Origin: Fimbriimonadales bacterium
Lineage (GTDB): Bacteria; Armatimonadota; Fimbriimonadia; Fimbriimonadales; ATM1
DNA length: 64,000 nt
Direction: 5' to 3'
NCBI GenBank assembly: GCA_035559795.1
Contig: DATMAR010000003.1
Location: 496,001 to 560,000 of the forward strand
Shown: piece by piece, positions 46,900-56,136 of the stretch
How the letters are laid out: every line of letters begins with the position of its first letter
How positions within the stretch are numbered: position 1 is the stretch's first letter
Notes under the pieces: generated by a model
Database searches by the model: none
The model's input: the letters and a program-made list of their open reading frames with translations, nothing else
What the model was told of the DNA's origin: nothing
Translations under genes and position numbers: made by a program

Positions 46900-47913
46900 T
46901 CATATCTTATGTCTTATATTCAGTATGTCTCCGTCCTGAACGATATAATCTTTTCCTTCCAACTTCACTGCATGCTCTTCGTGGCATTTTCTAAGGCTGC
47001 CGAGACGTTCGAAGTCGCTGAAATGAATCACTTCGGCGCGGATGAAACCCTTAGCGATATCGGTATGTATCGTCGCAGCGGCTTTTAGGGCATTCGAACC
47101 TTTCTTCAAAAGCCAAGCCCTCGCCTCGTTCCCCACCGTCGTATAAAAAGTAATCAAACCTAAAGAATCGCAAGTCTTTCGAACGAGAACTTCGGAACCT
47201 AATTCCCTCAATCCATACGTTTCCATAAACGATTTTCTTTCATCGGGTTCCATTTCCATGAGTTCCTTTTCCAATTTTGCGCACAAACGAACGATGGGAA
47301 ACGAACCCGAATACCTTTTTTCTTTAAAGATTTCATCCTCCGCGCAGTTCATTGCGATGATCACCGGCTTTGCAGTTATGAATTGGTAATGCTCTAAAAA
47401 TTCCTCCTCTTTCATCAATTCCGTCGAGCGAAGCGCGGTTCCACTTTCCAAATATTTTTTTACTTTTTCGAGCAAAGCATGATGAGATTGTTCCGCGTCG
47501 GTTTTCGAAATTTTCGCTAACCGTTCTAAACGATTCTCGATCATCTGCAAGTCTGCTACGATCATCTCCGTTTCGATGGCATCGACGTCCCTTTCAGGGT
47601 TAGGCGGAGCGTGGAATGGAATGGACGGATCGTCGAATTCGCGAACGACATGTACGAAGGCATCGAAACGTCTTGCGGCCTCTGCAAAATCGCTGCTTTT
47701 CACCCTACCAGCTTCGGGAACCTTCACGGCGTTGTCCCAAAACTCCAAAGTCGCATAGGTACGCTTCTTGGGTTGAACATCTTCGCATAACGCATCGAAT
47801 CTCGAGTCAGGAACCTTTACTGCAGAAACATCCCCGTGAAAGTGTCCCCCAGAAATGGCATGGAAAAGTGTAGTTTTTCCAGAAAAAGCATAACCGATTA
47901 TTGCGACTTTCAC
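46900..47913 (-). CDS. YchF/Obg-like GTPase, divergent
   Basis: A 337-residue P-loop protein with the YchF layout: G1 loop G-Y-A-F-S-G-K-T-T-L-F, a coiled-coil arm (E-N-R-L-E-R-L-A-K-I-S), an N-C-A-E-D motif at the G4 position, and a C-terminal TGS-like domain (I-R-A-E-V-I-H-F-S-D-F-E-R-L-G-S to V-Q-D-G-D-I-L-N-I-R). The P-loop differs from the classic G-x-P-N-x-G-K-S-T, so nucleotide choice may differ. The start is GTG 47913. Its ribosome site lies inside the last codons of the small upstream gene. Confidence 0.78.
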   Translation of the reverse strand: MKVAIIGYAFSGKTTLFHAISGGHFHGDVSAVKVPDSRFDALCEDVQPKKRTYATLEFWDNAVKVPEAGRVKSSDFAEAARRFDAFVHVVREFDDPSIPFHAPPNPERDVDAIETEMIVADLQMIENRLERLAKISKTDAEQSHHALLEKVKKYLESGTALRSTELMKEEEFLEHYQFITAKPVIIAMNCAEDEIFKEKRYSGSFPIVRLCAKLEKELMEMEPDERKSFMETYGLRELGSEVLVRKTCDSLGLITFYTTVGNEARAWLLKKGSNALKAAATIHTDIAKGFIRAEVIHFSDFERLGSLRKCHEEHAVKLEGKDYIVQDGDILNIRHKI

Positions 47914-47919
47914 CGTGAT

Positions 47920-48072
47920 TCAACGCTCCTCGGGAACGAATTCGATATGCATTTCACGATGCCCCAACTGACGAGGAAGCACCCAGAACGCATAGACAGC
48001 AGCCAGGGTGACGATTGCCAAAATCCAAAGCACCCACGGGAAGTGTTTGCGTTTCTTATGCTTTTTTTGCAA
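47920..48072 (-). CDS. Small membrane protein upstream of ychF-like gene
   Basis: A 50-residue frame beginning with a basic stretch (KKHKKRKHF), one hydrophobic helix (WVLWILAIVTLAAVYAFWVL) and a short acidic tail. It ends six bases before the GTG of the YchF-like gene. TTG 48072 is the likely start, although no good ribosome site is seen. Positive-inside topology and tight spacing support it. Confidence 0.45.
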   Translation of the reverse strand: MQKKHKKRKHFPWVLWILAIVTLAAVYAFWVLPRQLGHREMHIEFVPEER

Positions 48073-48242
48073 GCACCAGGATTATGCGCAACCTATCGCG
48101 TCCGTAAACGCAAACCTCCTTCCAAAACGAAAGAACAGGAGAACAGAGTTCCTACCTAAAAAAGCAAAGTTTGTCGGAATTCGTATAAATTCTCCAGGTT
48201 TTTCGAGCATCGGTGAGAACACCCGTGCTACTATTTGTGACA

Positions 48243-49127
48243 ATGGTTCAACGACTTCCGGAGTGGCTAAAAATTCGCATCCCTCGGCCAGATGTGATTA
48301 AAGAGGTCGAGCAAATGATGCGCAAGGCGCGTTTGCATACCGTTTGCGAGAGCGCGCGATGCCCGAACCTTCCGGAGTGTTGGTCGCAAAAAATAGCGAC
48401 CTTCATGATTTTGGGTGACACATGTACTCGCGCATGCGGCTTTTGCGCGATTAAAGTAGGCAGACCACTTTCCATAGATCCAGAAGAACCGGACAACGTC
48501 GCAAAGGTTGCAGAAGAATTGGGATTGAAACACATTGTCGTTACGAGTGTCGCACGTGATGATCTTCCCGACGAAGGAAGTGCTCAATTCGCGAAAACCG
48601 TTAGCGCATTGCATGAACGTTTGCCCTATGCCATCGTAGAAGTTTTGACACCCGATTTCAAAGGAAAAAGAGAATGCATCCAAACGGTTTGCGATTCCAA
48701 ACCGGAAATCTACAATCACAATGTCGAAACCGTCAAGCGATTACACGTAATTGTTCGTCCGCAAGCGAAATACGAACGTTCTTTGCGAGTGCTCGAAACA
48801 GTGAAAGAAATCGCACCGAAGATCTATACCAAATCCGGCATCATGTTGGGTTTAGGAGAAACCCGAGAAGAAGTCATAGAAACACTTCGCGATCTTAGAA
48901 ACGTAGGAGTAGATGCTGTAACGATAGGACAATATCTGAGACCGACGATGCGCCATCTCCCCGTGAACACGTTCGTTCATCCGAGCGTATTCGAAGAATA
49001 TAAGAAAATCGGCGAAGACATGGGCTTTTTATTCGTAGCCAGCGGACCCTTCATACGTAGTTCTTACAACGCAATCGAATTCAGCAAAAAGGTAATGGCA
49101 GAACGCTTTGCATCCTTGGAGGCATAA
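48243..49127 (+). CDS. lipA: Lipoyl synthase
   Basis: A 294-residue radical-SAM enzyme that inserts sulfur into octanoyl-lipoyl domains. The auxiliary cluster motif is C-E-S-A-R-C-P-N-L-P-E-C. The radical-SAM cluster is C-T-R-A-C-G-F-C, and R-S-S-Y lies near the C-terminus. ATG 48243 gives the usual start (M-V-Q-R-L-P-E-W-L-K). It has no Shine-Dalgarno but a TACTAT box eight bases upstream. An in-frame GTG 30 bases earlier is possible. It is followed by tamB after three bases. Confidence 0.95.
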   Translation: MVQRLPEWLKIRIPRPDVIKEVEQMMRKARLHTVCESARCPNLPECWSQKIATFMILGDTCTRACGFCAIKVGRPLSIDPEEPDNVAKVAEELGLKHIVVTSVARDDLPDEGSAQFAKTVSALHERLPYAIVEVLTPDFKGKRECIQTVCDSKPEIYNHNVETVKRLHVIVRPQAKYERSLRVLETVKEIAPKIYTKSGIMLGLGETREEVIETLRDLRNVGVDAVTIGQYLRPTMRHLPVNTFVHPSVFEEYKKIGEDMGFLFVASGPFIRSSYNAIEFSKKVMAERFASLEA

Positions 49128-49130
49128 GCG

Positions 49131-52100
49131 ATTGATTACAAAAAGCTTCTAGGTTATTTACTAACAGCGCTTCCTACGGTTGCGTTGCTCATTTGGGCGG
49201 TGCCTTATCTCTTTCGTTCTCTCGAAGTGTTGAAAGGTCCCTTTTATTCGATTCGGATGTCCTACGAAGCAGAAGCGGGAACCGTCACTTTGCTCGCAGA
49301 AAAGGTGGATTTAAACCTTTATACAGGATTCATAAAGGCGGTCGACCTGAAATTATTCGACGAGACGGGAAACGAGGTTGCGCGTGCGAGCACACTGGAT
49401 TTGTATGCCGCATTTCCATGGGTTGCACCGAGGAGATGGCACGGCACTGTGAACGATGTCGCTCTCGTCGTCGAAAGAGTAGGCAAGGCGAAGTGGAACC
49501 TTCAGACGCTTTTTCCAAAACCTCCCAAAGTGAAGCCCCCCCCTACCCCGTTTGTCTTTCAGATAACGAATTGCAAAGCGATTTATCGAGATAAAACGCT
49601 ATCGAAACCGTATGCATGGAACGTAACCATCTCCGAATGTGCAATCAACGGTTTCGGGGATACATGGGACACGAGCTTCGATGCTTCGATTCGAGGCACC
49701 GGAAATCTCGCAGGTGACATTACTGCAGACGAAGAAGGGCTTCTTTCTTTCCAAGCATACACGGAGGGATTAGATGTCGGTACATTGCGAGAATATCTCG
49801 CTTCGCTTCCTGAATTAGCCGAATACGGGGCATGGGATAAATGGTCGGTAAGCGATGCCTTCGTAAGCGGAACGATACGATGGCAGAGGGGGGGGGAGAA
49901 CAACATCTTACGCGGAAGTACGAAACTCGTTGCGAAAGATTTGCGTATCGGCGATTTCTTTTTCGATAACGCAGAATTCGAAGGAGATGTTTCGGAGCGC
50001 TCGCTGTTAGGCGATTTCAATGTGTACGGTGATAAATTTTCCGCCGATGCCTACGGGGCGCTCTTCTTTTCTCCGCGCATTGCATTTCGATTCGAAGGAA
50101 GCACACGCGTAGATTCTCCTACTGTTTTGAAAAAGTTATTCAAAGCTTTGCGCTATCCGCCCGATTTGCAGTTTCAAAACGCGCATTTCACGGGCTTTTT
50201 GCAGTGGGACGAAACTCTTATAGGGAATGGACATGCCGAAGCGGAGGCACTGAGATGGAAAGAGTATCGAACAAAGCAACTCCGAGCGAATGTATCCAGC
50301 GACGGAAAAATTCTTAGGCTCTCTAAACTCGTAGCACATGGCTACGGTTCGCCTATCGAAGGCGAATTATCTTTCACTATCGAGGACAACCCGACTGTTT
50401 TCGGTTTTTTGGAAGCAACCACACTCAACGCCGCTCAATTGCCTTGGTTCCCGAAAGAATATTTTTCTAACGGAAACTTAAATGTTTCTGCGATTCTTAC
50501 CGGAAGTTTGAACTCACCGAGAGCTGTCATAAATGGACAAGGAAATATCACAGTCGCGCTCGAGGAGAACGGAAGCAAGAAAAAAGAAAAATTCGATGCC
50601 CAAGGGAGAGCCTTATTCGACGGCTCCACTATAGAAATTCAAGCATTCCACGCTGAAGCACCCTCTGGGATAATTCAAGCCAAGGGGAAGATACCGCTCA
50701 CCACAGAAGGACTCGACCTCCGTATACGTGCGAATTCTCTCGACCTCGCTATGCTTCCGAAGCTCGATCTGCAAGGCACCAGTTATGTGGATTTGCGTTT
50801 ATTGGGCTCTTTCAAAGAGCCGCTCGTAACCGGCCTAATGGAAGTCTATGAAATGAATCTAACGGATTATTCGATTCCTTTCGCTTCTGCTCGAATCGAA
50901 TACTCGAACAAGCGTCTGCTTTTGGAAAATCTCGTCGCTCGCAGCGGAGTAACGATGGTGCGGGGAAATGCGCAATTGCAGTTAGACGAAACTCAAACGA
51001 TATCAGGGGGGGGAGAAATCGTAGACTTTGGACTCTCTGCCGTAACAGACGAGCGTATTCACGGCTTACTCAAAGGAACATGGACTTTGGGAGGAAAGTT
51101 AGAACAACCCGTTGTGATTGCGAACGTTTCCGGTGAGAAGATCTTCGCCGATAAAGTCCCCATCGAGTCCGTTAAATTCATCGCGCGTTACGAAGGGCGA
51201 AGAATTCACTTGGATGAATTTCTCGCAAAACTCGACGACGGTACATTGACGATGACAGGAGAATTTCCATTAGAAGGAACCGGTGCCCTCACTGCGAAGT
51301 TAGAAAACCTTTCTCCGAGTGTGTTCTTGAACTACCTCACTGCTGAGGCGATCCCCGAGGGACGCATATCCGCGACTTTTACCGGTTCTTTCGCAGATGG
51401 CGAATTGAAAACGGCTTCGTTCGAATCTCGCCTTTCGGATATCACGGTAAATGAAGAGCCAGTAGGTTCTGGGTTCATAAACGCGCAATTTGCCAACGGA
51501 GAATGGACGGCAAATGCGGAATTCGGAAACATTCAAGGATTTTACGTTTTAGAAAACGGACTTTTCCGCCCGAATACGGAAGAAATCAGCGGCACAATTA
51601 GCGCTTTGAACGCAGATGTGGCGACTTTAATTCGCGTCGCTTCCGAGGATTTAAAGAAAAACGTTTCGCCCGATGTCTATCTCGAACTAAAAAAACTTCG
51701 AGGAAAACTCACATCGCAAACCGTTGTTGCCGGAACACTCGACAATCCCAATTTGATGGTCTCCCTTATAGGAAACGAACTCGGTTATCAATTGGCGACA
51801 GGCGAGGAGAAGCCGAAGGATTTGGGGGAATTCGAACTACAACTCGCGCGTAACGGAGGAAGATGGGATGTTCACAAAGCGGAGTGGAGAGAAGGTCCTA
51901 TAGTCATGCGCATGTCGGGCGAGGAAAATTATTTCGTCGAGGACGGAGACATCAGCATGAACGGGGAAATCGAAAAACTCGATTTGAGTTGGCTTGCCCT
52001 TTGGATTCCCGAACTTTCTGATTTAAGCGGCAATTTATATATCCCGTTTCGCGTGAGTGGAAAAACTCGAACTCCAGAAATCCTCGCTTCCATAAGCGGT

Positions 52101-53678
52101 CGAGAAGTGAAATGGGCAGATTTGGGGGCAGATGGGTTGAATATTGACGCCCTTTACATACGCGAAGGTGCGATTCAAACCGAACAAGGGACGATAGAAA
52201 AGAAAGGAGCACTTTACGTGCGTGGTTTCGCCGCGGAATTGATCGACCTTTCCATTCCTTTTAGATATCCATTCGAGTTTCCTAAAGATGAGCCGATGCA
52301 CGTTATGATTCACGCACCGCAAAGAGACCTCAACGATTTGAGCGCATTTTTCGGAGGTTTGGACACGCGCGTAACGAAAGGGACATTTTTAGGGGGGGCT
52401 TTAGAAGTGACCGGAACTTTGGAACAACCCGACATCCGAGGTAATCTCGCAGCGGTTGCGGAACGATTGAAATTTATGGAATCCGAAACCGTGCTTCGGC
52501 TCGATAAAGCGGAATTGAACTTCGGAGAAAAATCCATCGCACGATTAATTCTCGAAGGGGGGGGAGAAACTCAAGGTTCGTTTGTTTTCCGAGGTGGATA
52601 CGATATCGAAACCGCCACATTGCTTTCTGATACGTATTTCGAAGCACAAAATTTACCTTTCCGACAAAGTTTCGACGACGGAACCGTAGTAAGCGGAATT
52701 CTCGACGCGAAAAACATTTATTTGCGTGGTTCTTTAGAAGAGATGACGGTGCAAGACATGAATCCGCAAGGAGAACTCGGTCATCTGCGCTTCTCCCAGG
52801 GAAGTCTTTTACTGGGAACTGGGCTAATAACACCTGGTGTGCCGATTCAATTTCCTGTGGAAGTGAATTTAAACTTAGAACACATCACCATTGAGCCATC
52901 GGTCTTGAGAAGCGGACCTTTGGATGCAACCTTTTCCGGATTCGGAACTTTGCGTGGTTCACTACAAGCGCCACACGCAGAAGCGACATTCATCGTGCAC
53001 GATGGAGAGATCTCTTTGCCGACAGGGCCTGTTAACCTCGAAAGAGGAGGGAGCGCAAGTTTCACCTATGCACGAACTTGGCAAGGAGAAACCGGAGCCT
53101 CTCTTCGTGTTACCCTCCCCGCTACCACACAAATCCTTGCCTTCGATGGATTGAGCGTTCAAAGATATCGCATAAACCTGCTCATAACAGGTGACCTTTT
53201 TGAACAAAGAGAACTGCAAATTGATGCCTCTTCAGACCCGCCGGGTTTGACACGTGAACAAATCATGGCGGCTTTAGGGCAAGAACAACTATTCACTGCT
53301 CTCGGAAGTGCAGTCACAGGTGGAATCGAACGCGAAATTTCGGGTGTTCTCTATGCCGCCGCTCCCGGAATTCTCTCACCGATAACCCGCGCCATAGAAA
53401 AGGGACTTGCACTCGACTTCCTACTTTTTCAAATAAGTCCCACTGGCAAACCCGTCATGGTTGTGGGCAAAGAAATCGGAAAAGGTTTTACTTTAGAGTT
53501 CTTGGGGCATTTGCCTCTCACCCGTGAAACGAGCACAGGGCTCCAGGAACCCGACCAAATTCAACTCGTTTTTCGTCCACCTACAAGAAACCTGCTGTGG
53601 AATCGTCTATCCTTATCTTTAGGTTATGACACGAATCGGGACTGGCGAGCGTCTGCCACATACTCGATGCGATTCTGA
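49131..53678 (+). CDS. tamB: Translocation and assembly module protein TamB
   Basis: A ~1515-residue TamB/AsmA-like protein. It has one N-terminal membrane helix, then long repetitive beta-strands (taco-like) through the periplasm, and a C-terminal DUF490 domain (from about residue 1300: L-S-V-Q-R-Y-R-I-N-L-L-I-T-G-D-L, S-S-D-P-P-G-L-T-R-E-Q-I-M-A-A-L-G). TamB helps insert outer-membrane proteins or carries phospholipids. The frame opens with ATT at 49131, eight bases after GGAGG at 49118-49122. The first standard in-frame start (TTG 49185) would cut the membrane helix, so ATT is favoured. bamA lies downstream. Confidence 0.9.
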   Translation: MDYKKLLGYLLTALPTVALLIWAVPYLFRSLEVLKGPFYSIRMSYEAEAGTVTLLAEKVDLNLYTGFIKAVDLKLFDETGNEVARASTLDLYAAFPWVAPRRWHGTVNDVALVVERVGKAKWNLQTLFPKPPKVKPPPTPFVFQITNCKAIYRDKTLSKPYAWNVTISECAINGFGDTWDTSFDASIRGTGNLAGDITADEEGLLSFQAYTEGLDVGTLREYLASLPELAEYGAWDKWSVSDAFVSGTIRWQRGGENNILRGSTKLVAKDLRIGDFFFDNAEFEGDVSERSLLGDFNVYGDKFSADAYGALFFSPRIAFRFEGSTRVDSPTVLKKLFKALRYPPDLQFQNAHFTGFLQWDETLIGNGHAEAEALRWKEYRTKQLRANVSSDGKILRLSKLVAHGYGSPIEGELSFTIEDNPTVFGFLEATTLNAAQLPWFPKEYFSNGNLNVSAILTGSLNSPRAVINGQGNITVALEENGSKKKEKFDAQGRALFDGSTIEIQAFHAEAPSGIIQAKGKIPLTTEGLDLRIRANSLDLAMLPKLDLQGTSYVDLRLLGSFKEPLVTGLMEVYEMNLTDYSIPFASARIEYSNKRLLLENLVARSGVTMVRGNAQLQLDETQTISGGGEIVDFGLSAVTDERIHGLLKGTWTLGGKLEQPVVIANVSGEKIFADKVPIESVKFIARYEGRRIHLDEFLAKLDDGTLTMTGEFPLEGTGALTAKLENLSPSVFLNYLTAEAIPEGRISATFTGSFADGELKTASFESRLSDITVNEEPVGSGFINAQFANGEWTANAEFGNIQGFYVLENGLFRPNTEEISGTISALNADVATLIRVASEDLKKNVSPDVYLELKKLRGKLTSQTVVAGTLDNPNLMVSLIGNELGYQLATGEEKPKDLGEFELQLARNGGRWDVHKAEWREGPIVMRMSGEENYFVEDGDISMNGEIEKLDLSWLALWIPELSDLSGNLYIPFRVSGKTRTPEILASISGREVKWADLGADGLNIDALYIREGAIQTEQGTIEKKGALYVRGFAAELIDLSIPFRYPFEFPKDEPMHVMIHAPQRDLNDLSAFFGGLDTRVTKGTFLGGALEVTGTLEQPDIRGNLAAVAERLKFMESETVLRLDKAELNFGEKSIARLILEGGGETQGSFVFRGGYDIETATLLSDTYFEAQNLPFRQSFDDGTVVSGILDAKNIYLRGSLEEMTVQDMNPQGELGHLRFSQGSLLLGTGLITPGVPIQFPVEVNLNLEHITIEPSVLRSGPLDATFSGFGTLRGSLQAPHAEATFIVHDGEISLPTGPVNLERGGSASFTYARTWQGETGASLRVTLPATTQILAFDGLSVQRYRINLLITGDLFEQRELQIDASSDPPGLTREQIMAALGQEQLFTALGSAVTGGIEREISGVLYAAAPGILSPITRAIEKGLALDFLLFQISPTGKPVMVVGKEIGKGFTLEFLGHLPLTRETSTGLQEPDQIQLVFRPPTRNLLWNRLSLSLGYDTNRDWRASATYSMRF

Positions 53679-53748
53679 AGAATCATCGAGAAACGATTCG
53701 CCTCGTGAACGGTCTAATGCAAAAAGACAGGGCTTTTTCGGAAGAGTC

Positions 53749-54285
53749 ATGAGCACTGGGAATGATTTCGAAAAACTGGTGCTCGTCTTCGAAAGGCGTC
53801 TATACGCGCTTGCGATGAGACTGACCGGTAACCCTGAGGAATCTGCGGAAATGGTACAAGAAACATTCGTCAGAGCATACAAAGGTTGGAAAAAATTCAG
53901 GAAAGAATCACAAACCTATACTTGGCTGTATCGTATCATGATAAATCTCAATAAAGACAGGTTAGCAAGAATCGCACGACAAAAAGAACGGGAGGTTCCT
54001 ATCGAAGCCATAAAGGAAATCGAAAAGAAAAGTGAATCGTTTACAACAACTGAAATCGAACCTTTGAAAAGTGTCGAATCGGAGGAATTACAAAGCCAGA
54101 TTCAACAGGCAATAGACGCTTTGCCGACGGGGTATAAGGAATGCCTTGTTCTGAGAGAAGTGGAAGGGTTAACATATCAGGAAATCGCTGAAGTGATGGA
54201 AATTACGGAAGAGGCCGTGCGCAGTCGTTTGGCACGCGCTCGTCAACAAGTGCGACAGCGTTTGGCTCCGTATTTGAAGATTTGA
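53749..54285 (+). CDS. ECF (RpoE-like) sigma factor
   Basis: A 178-residue sigma-70 factor of the extracytoplasmic type. Region 2 is seen as L-Y-A-L-A-M-R-L-T-G-N-P-E-E-S-A-E-M-V-Q-E-T-F-V-R-A-Y-K-G-W-K-K-F and T-W-L-Y-R-I-M-I-N-L-N-K-D. Region 4 is A-L-P-T-G-Y-K-E-C-L-V-L-R-E-V-E-G-L-T-Y-Q-E-I-A-E-V-M-E-I-T-E-E-A-V-R-S-R-L-A-R-A-R. ATG 53749 (GGAAGAG upstream) is favoured over a longer frame that reads through the end of tamB. No anti-sigma factor is adjacent. Lying between tamB and bamA, it probably responds to envelope stress (inferred). Confidence 0.9.
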   Translation: MSTGNDFEKLVLVFERRLYALAMRLTGNPEESAEMVQETFVRAYKGWKKFRKESQTYTWLYRIMINLNKDRLARIARQKEREVPIEAIKEIEKKSESFTTTEIEPLKSVESEELQSQIQQAIDALPTGYKECLVLREVEGLTYQEIAEVMEITEEAVRSRLARARQQVRQRLAPYLKI

Positions 54286-54326
54286 ATTTGAAGGTTTGAA
54301 ATAGAACGATGCACAAGGAGGGTGCG

Positions 54327-56114
54327 ATGCTGATAAAGAAAATTGTGTGGACGCTTTGTGTGGTGTTCTTAATATCACCGTCGTTCGCACAAGAAGAAGT
54401 CGTTGGTGATATCGTTATCCGAGGACTAACGAACATTAGCGAAACCGTCGTTCGCAATGTCATTCGTACGAAAGAGGGGCAAGTTTTTCAACAGAGTCAA
54501 CTTGCACGCGACCGCCAAGCGCTGGAATCCTTGGGTGTTTTTCAAGACGTGAAGGTTTACGGAGTCTTTCTCAATGAAACACGAACGTGGCGTGTAATCG
54601 TAGAGGTCGTGGAATGGCCCCTTGTTCGCGAGGTGCGAATTTCTGGAAACACCCTCATTCCCGAAGAAAAAATCCGAAGCGTTTTAAAGATAAAAACCGG
54701 AGAAATCTTCAAACCGATTTACTTAGAAGAAGACGCATACGCAATTACGAAACTTTATCGAGATTCAGGATACATAGGACGCGTCGTCAAATACGAACCG
54801 GATGAGAGCAATCCTTCTGTTTTCGTTATCGAAATCGTAGAGACACGAGTGCGAGAAATCGAGTTTCAAGGTTTGACGAGAACGAAGCCATCCGTCATTC
54901 GTAAACTCATGGACACGAAAGAAGGAGACTTTTTCGACCAAAACAAATACGATGAAGACGTTTTGCGGATTTGGGAGACCCGTTGGTTCGACGATTTACA
55001 ACCCGATACCCGAGAACCCAGTTTAGGACAAATTGATTTGATTTTCAATTTCAAAGAAGCGCGCACAGGTCTTTTCAACGTGGGTGCATCGGTGGACCCG
55101 AAAAATCGCGTCATAGGTTTTGTCAGTTATTCCGATTCGAATTTTAAAGGCACCGGAAAAGCGGTGAGCGTAAATCTTTCCCAATCTACACAAGGTCTGG
55201 GAACCGGAGTAACTCTAAATTACGCAGACAAATTCATCGATAACAAGCGTTCTTCTCTCGATATTAGCCTTTATTCTCGACCGACATTCGTATTCGGTGC
55301 TTCGCTTCTCGGGGGGGGAGATACGGAGTTGGAAGAGAATCAATTCTCGCAAAGAAAGACAGGCGGAAGCGTAACATTTTCGAGACCCCTACAGCGCAGG
55401 TTGCGCGGATTCATCGGGATAAAAGCAGAAAATACCGAAACGATTAATTTCGAATCGGAACCTGGAGAGGAATTCCTCAATCAAGAAGGCACGGTCGCAG
55501 CGCTTTCCATGGGATTCATAAGGAATCGCCGTGACAATCCCACTGACCCCGCATTAGGAGACTGGGCGAAAATTCTTATCGAGCCGAGTTTTTCGAACAT
55601 CACCAGCGTAGGCGGCTCTACGACGGGTGACCCCATCATCGGAGAAAATTTCTTCACGCGAGTAAGCCTTGATTACCGAATGTATTTCAGCAAAGGCGCG
55701 AAAAGGACTTCTCGACAACTGACAGAACCACGAAAAGTATTGGCGGTTCGCTTTTATGGTGGAATCGTCTTCGGAGATACTCCGTTTTTCGAGCAGTTCT
55801 TCGCGGGGGGGGCATATGGCGTAAGAGGCTACCCCGAAGATAGGTTTTGGGGAAAGAAGATGCTGATGACCCAAATCGAGTACCGTTATCCTGTGCAGCA
55901 AACCATTAGTATAATTCCTTTCGTAGATTACGGGGGGGCATGGGACGGTTATCCAGGCGTCAACGACTTCACGCAATCCAAAGATATCGATTTACATCTC
56001 GGCTATGGCGTCGGAGTAGCAGTTAAAACCCCTCTCGGACCGATTCGCTTAGACCTCGGATTCGATACGAAAGGAAAAGGGCGAGTATATTTCCAATTTG
56101 GTTCGGTATTCTAA
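54327..56114 (+). CDS. bamA: Outer membrane protein assembly factor BamA
   Basis: A 595-residue Omp85 protein with a signal peptide (IVWTLCVVFLISPSFAQ). Three POTRA domains are visible, starting at I-V-I-R-G-L-T-N-I, V-R-E-V-R-I-S-G-N-T-L-I and V-R-E-I-E-F-Q-G-L-T-R, against five in E. coli. The C-terminal 16-strand barrel contains G-A-Y-G-V-R-G-Y-P-E-D-R, the VRGY lock motif of lid loop 6, and ends with an aromatic signal (Y-F-Q-F-G-S-V-F). ATG 54327 with AAGGAGGG is the clear start. G7-8 tracts mark the L-G-G-G-D, F-A-G-G-A and Y-G-G-A sites in the barrel. Confidence 0.96.
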   Translation: MLIKKIVWTLCVVFLISPSFAQEEVVGDIVIRGLTNISETVVRNVIRTKEGQVFQQSQLARDRQALESLGVFQDVKVYGVFLNETRTWRVIVEVVEWPLVREVRISGNTLIPEEKIRSVLKIKTGEIFKPIYLEEDAYAITKLYRDSGYIGRVVKYEPDESNPSVFVIEIVETRVREIEFQGLTRTKPSVIRKLMDTKEGDFFDQNKYDEDVLRIWETRWFDDLQPDTREPSLGQIDLIFNFKEARTGLFNVGASVDPKNRVIGFVSYSDSNFKGTGKAVSVNLSQSTQGLGTGVTLNYADKFIDNKRSSLDISLYSRPTFVFGASLLGGGDTELEENQFSQRKTGGSVTFSRPLQRRLRGFIGIKAENTETINFESEPGEEFLNQEGTVAALSMGFIRNRRDNPTDPALGDWAKILIEPSFSNITSVGGSTTGDPIIGENFFTRVSLDYRMYFSKGAKRTSRQLTEPRKVLAVRFYGGIVFGDTPFFEQFFAGGAYGVRGYPEDRFWGKKMLMTQIEYRYPVQQTISIIPFVDYGGAWDGYPGVNDFTQSKDIDLHLGYGVGVAVKTPLGPIRLDLGFDTKGKGRVYFQFGSVF

Positions 56115-56136
56115 AGTCACACCAAAGGAGGCATCC

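Noticed and set aside
47914-48242. + strand frame at 48008-48301
   Set aside because: Its codons are out of frame with lipA and lack a start signal; the minus-strand small frame fits better.
53626-53748. Longer sigma-factor start inside tamB
   Set aside because: The extra residues are Arg/Ser-rich out-of-frame tamB codons; ATG 53749 gives the normal ECF length.
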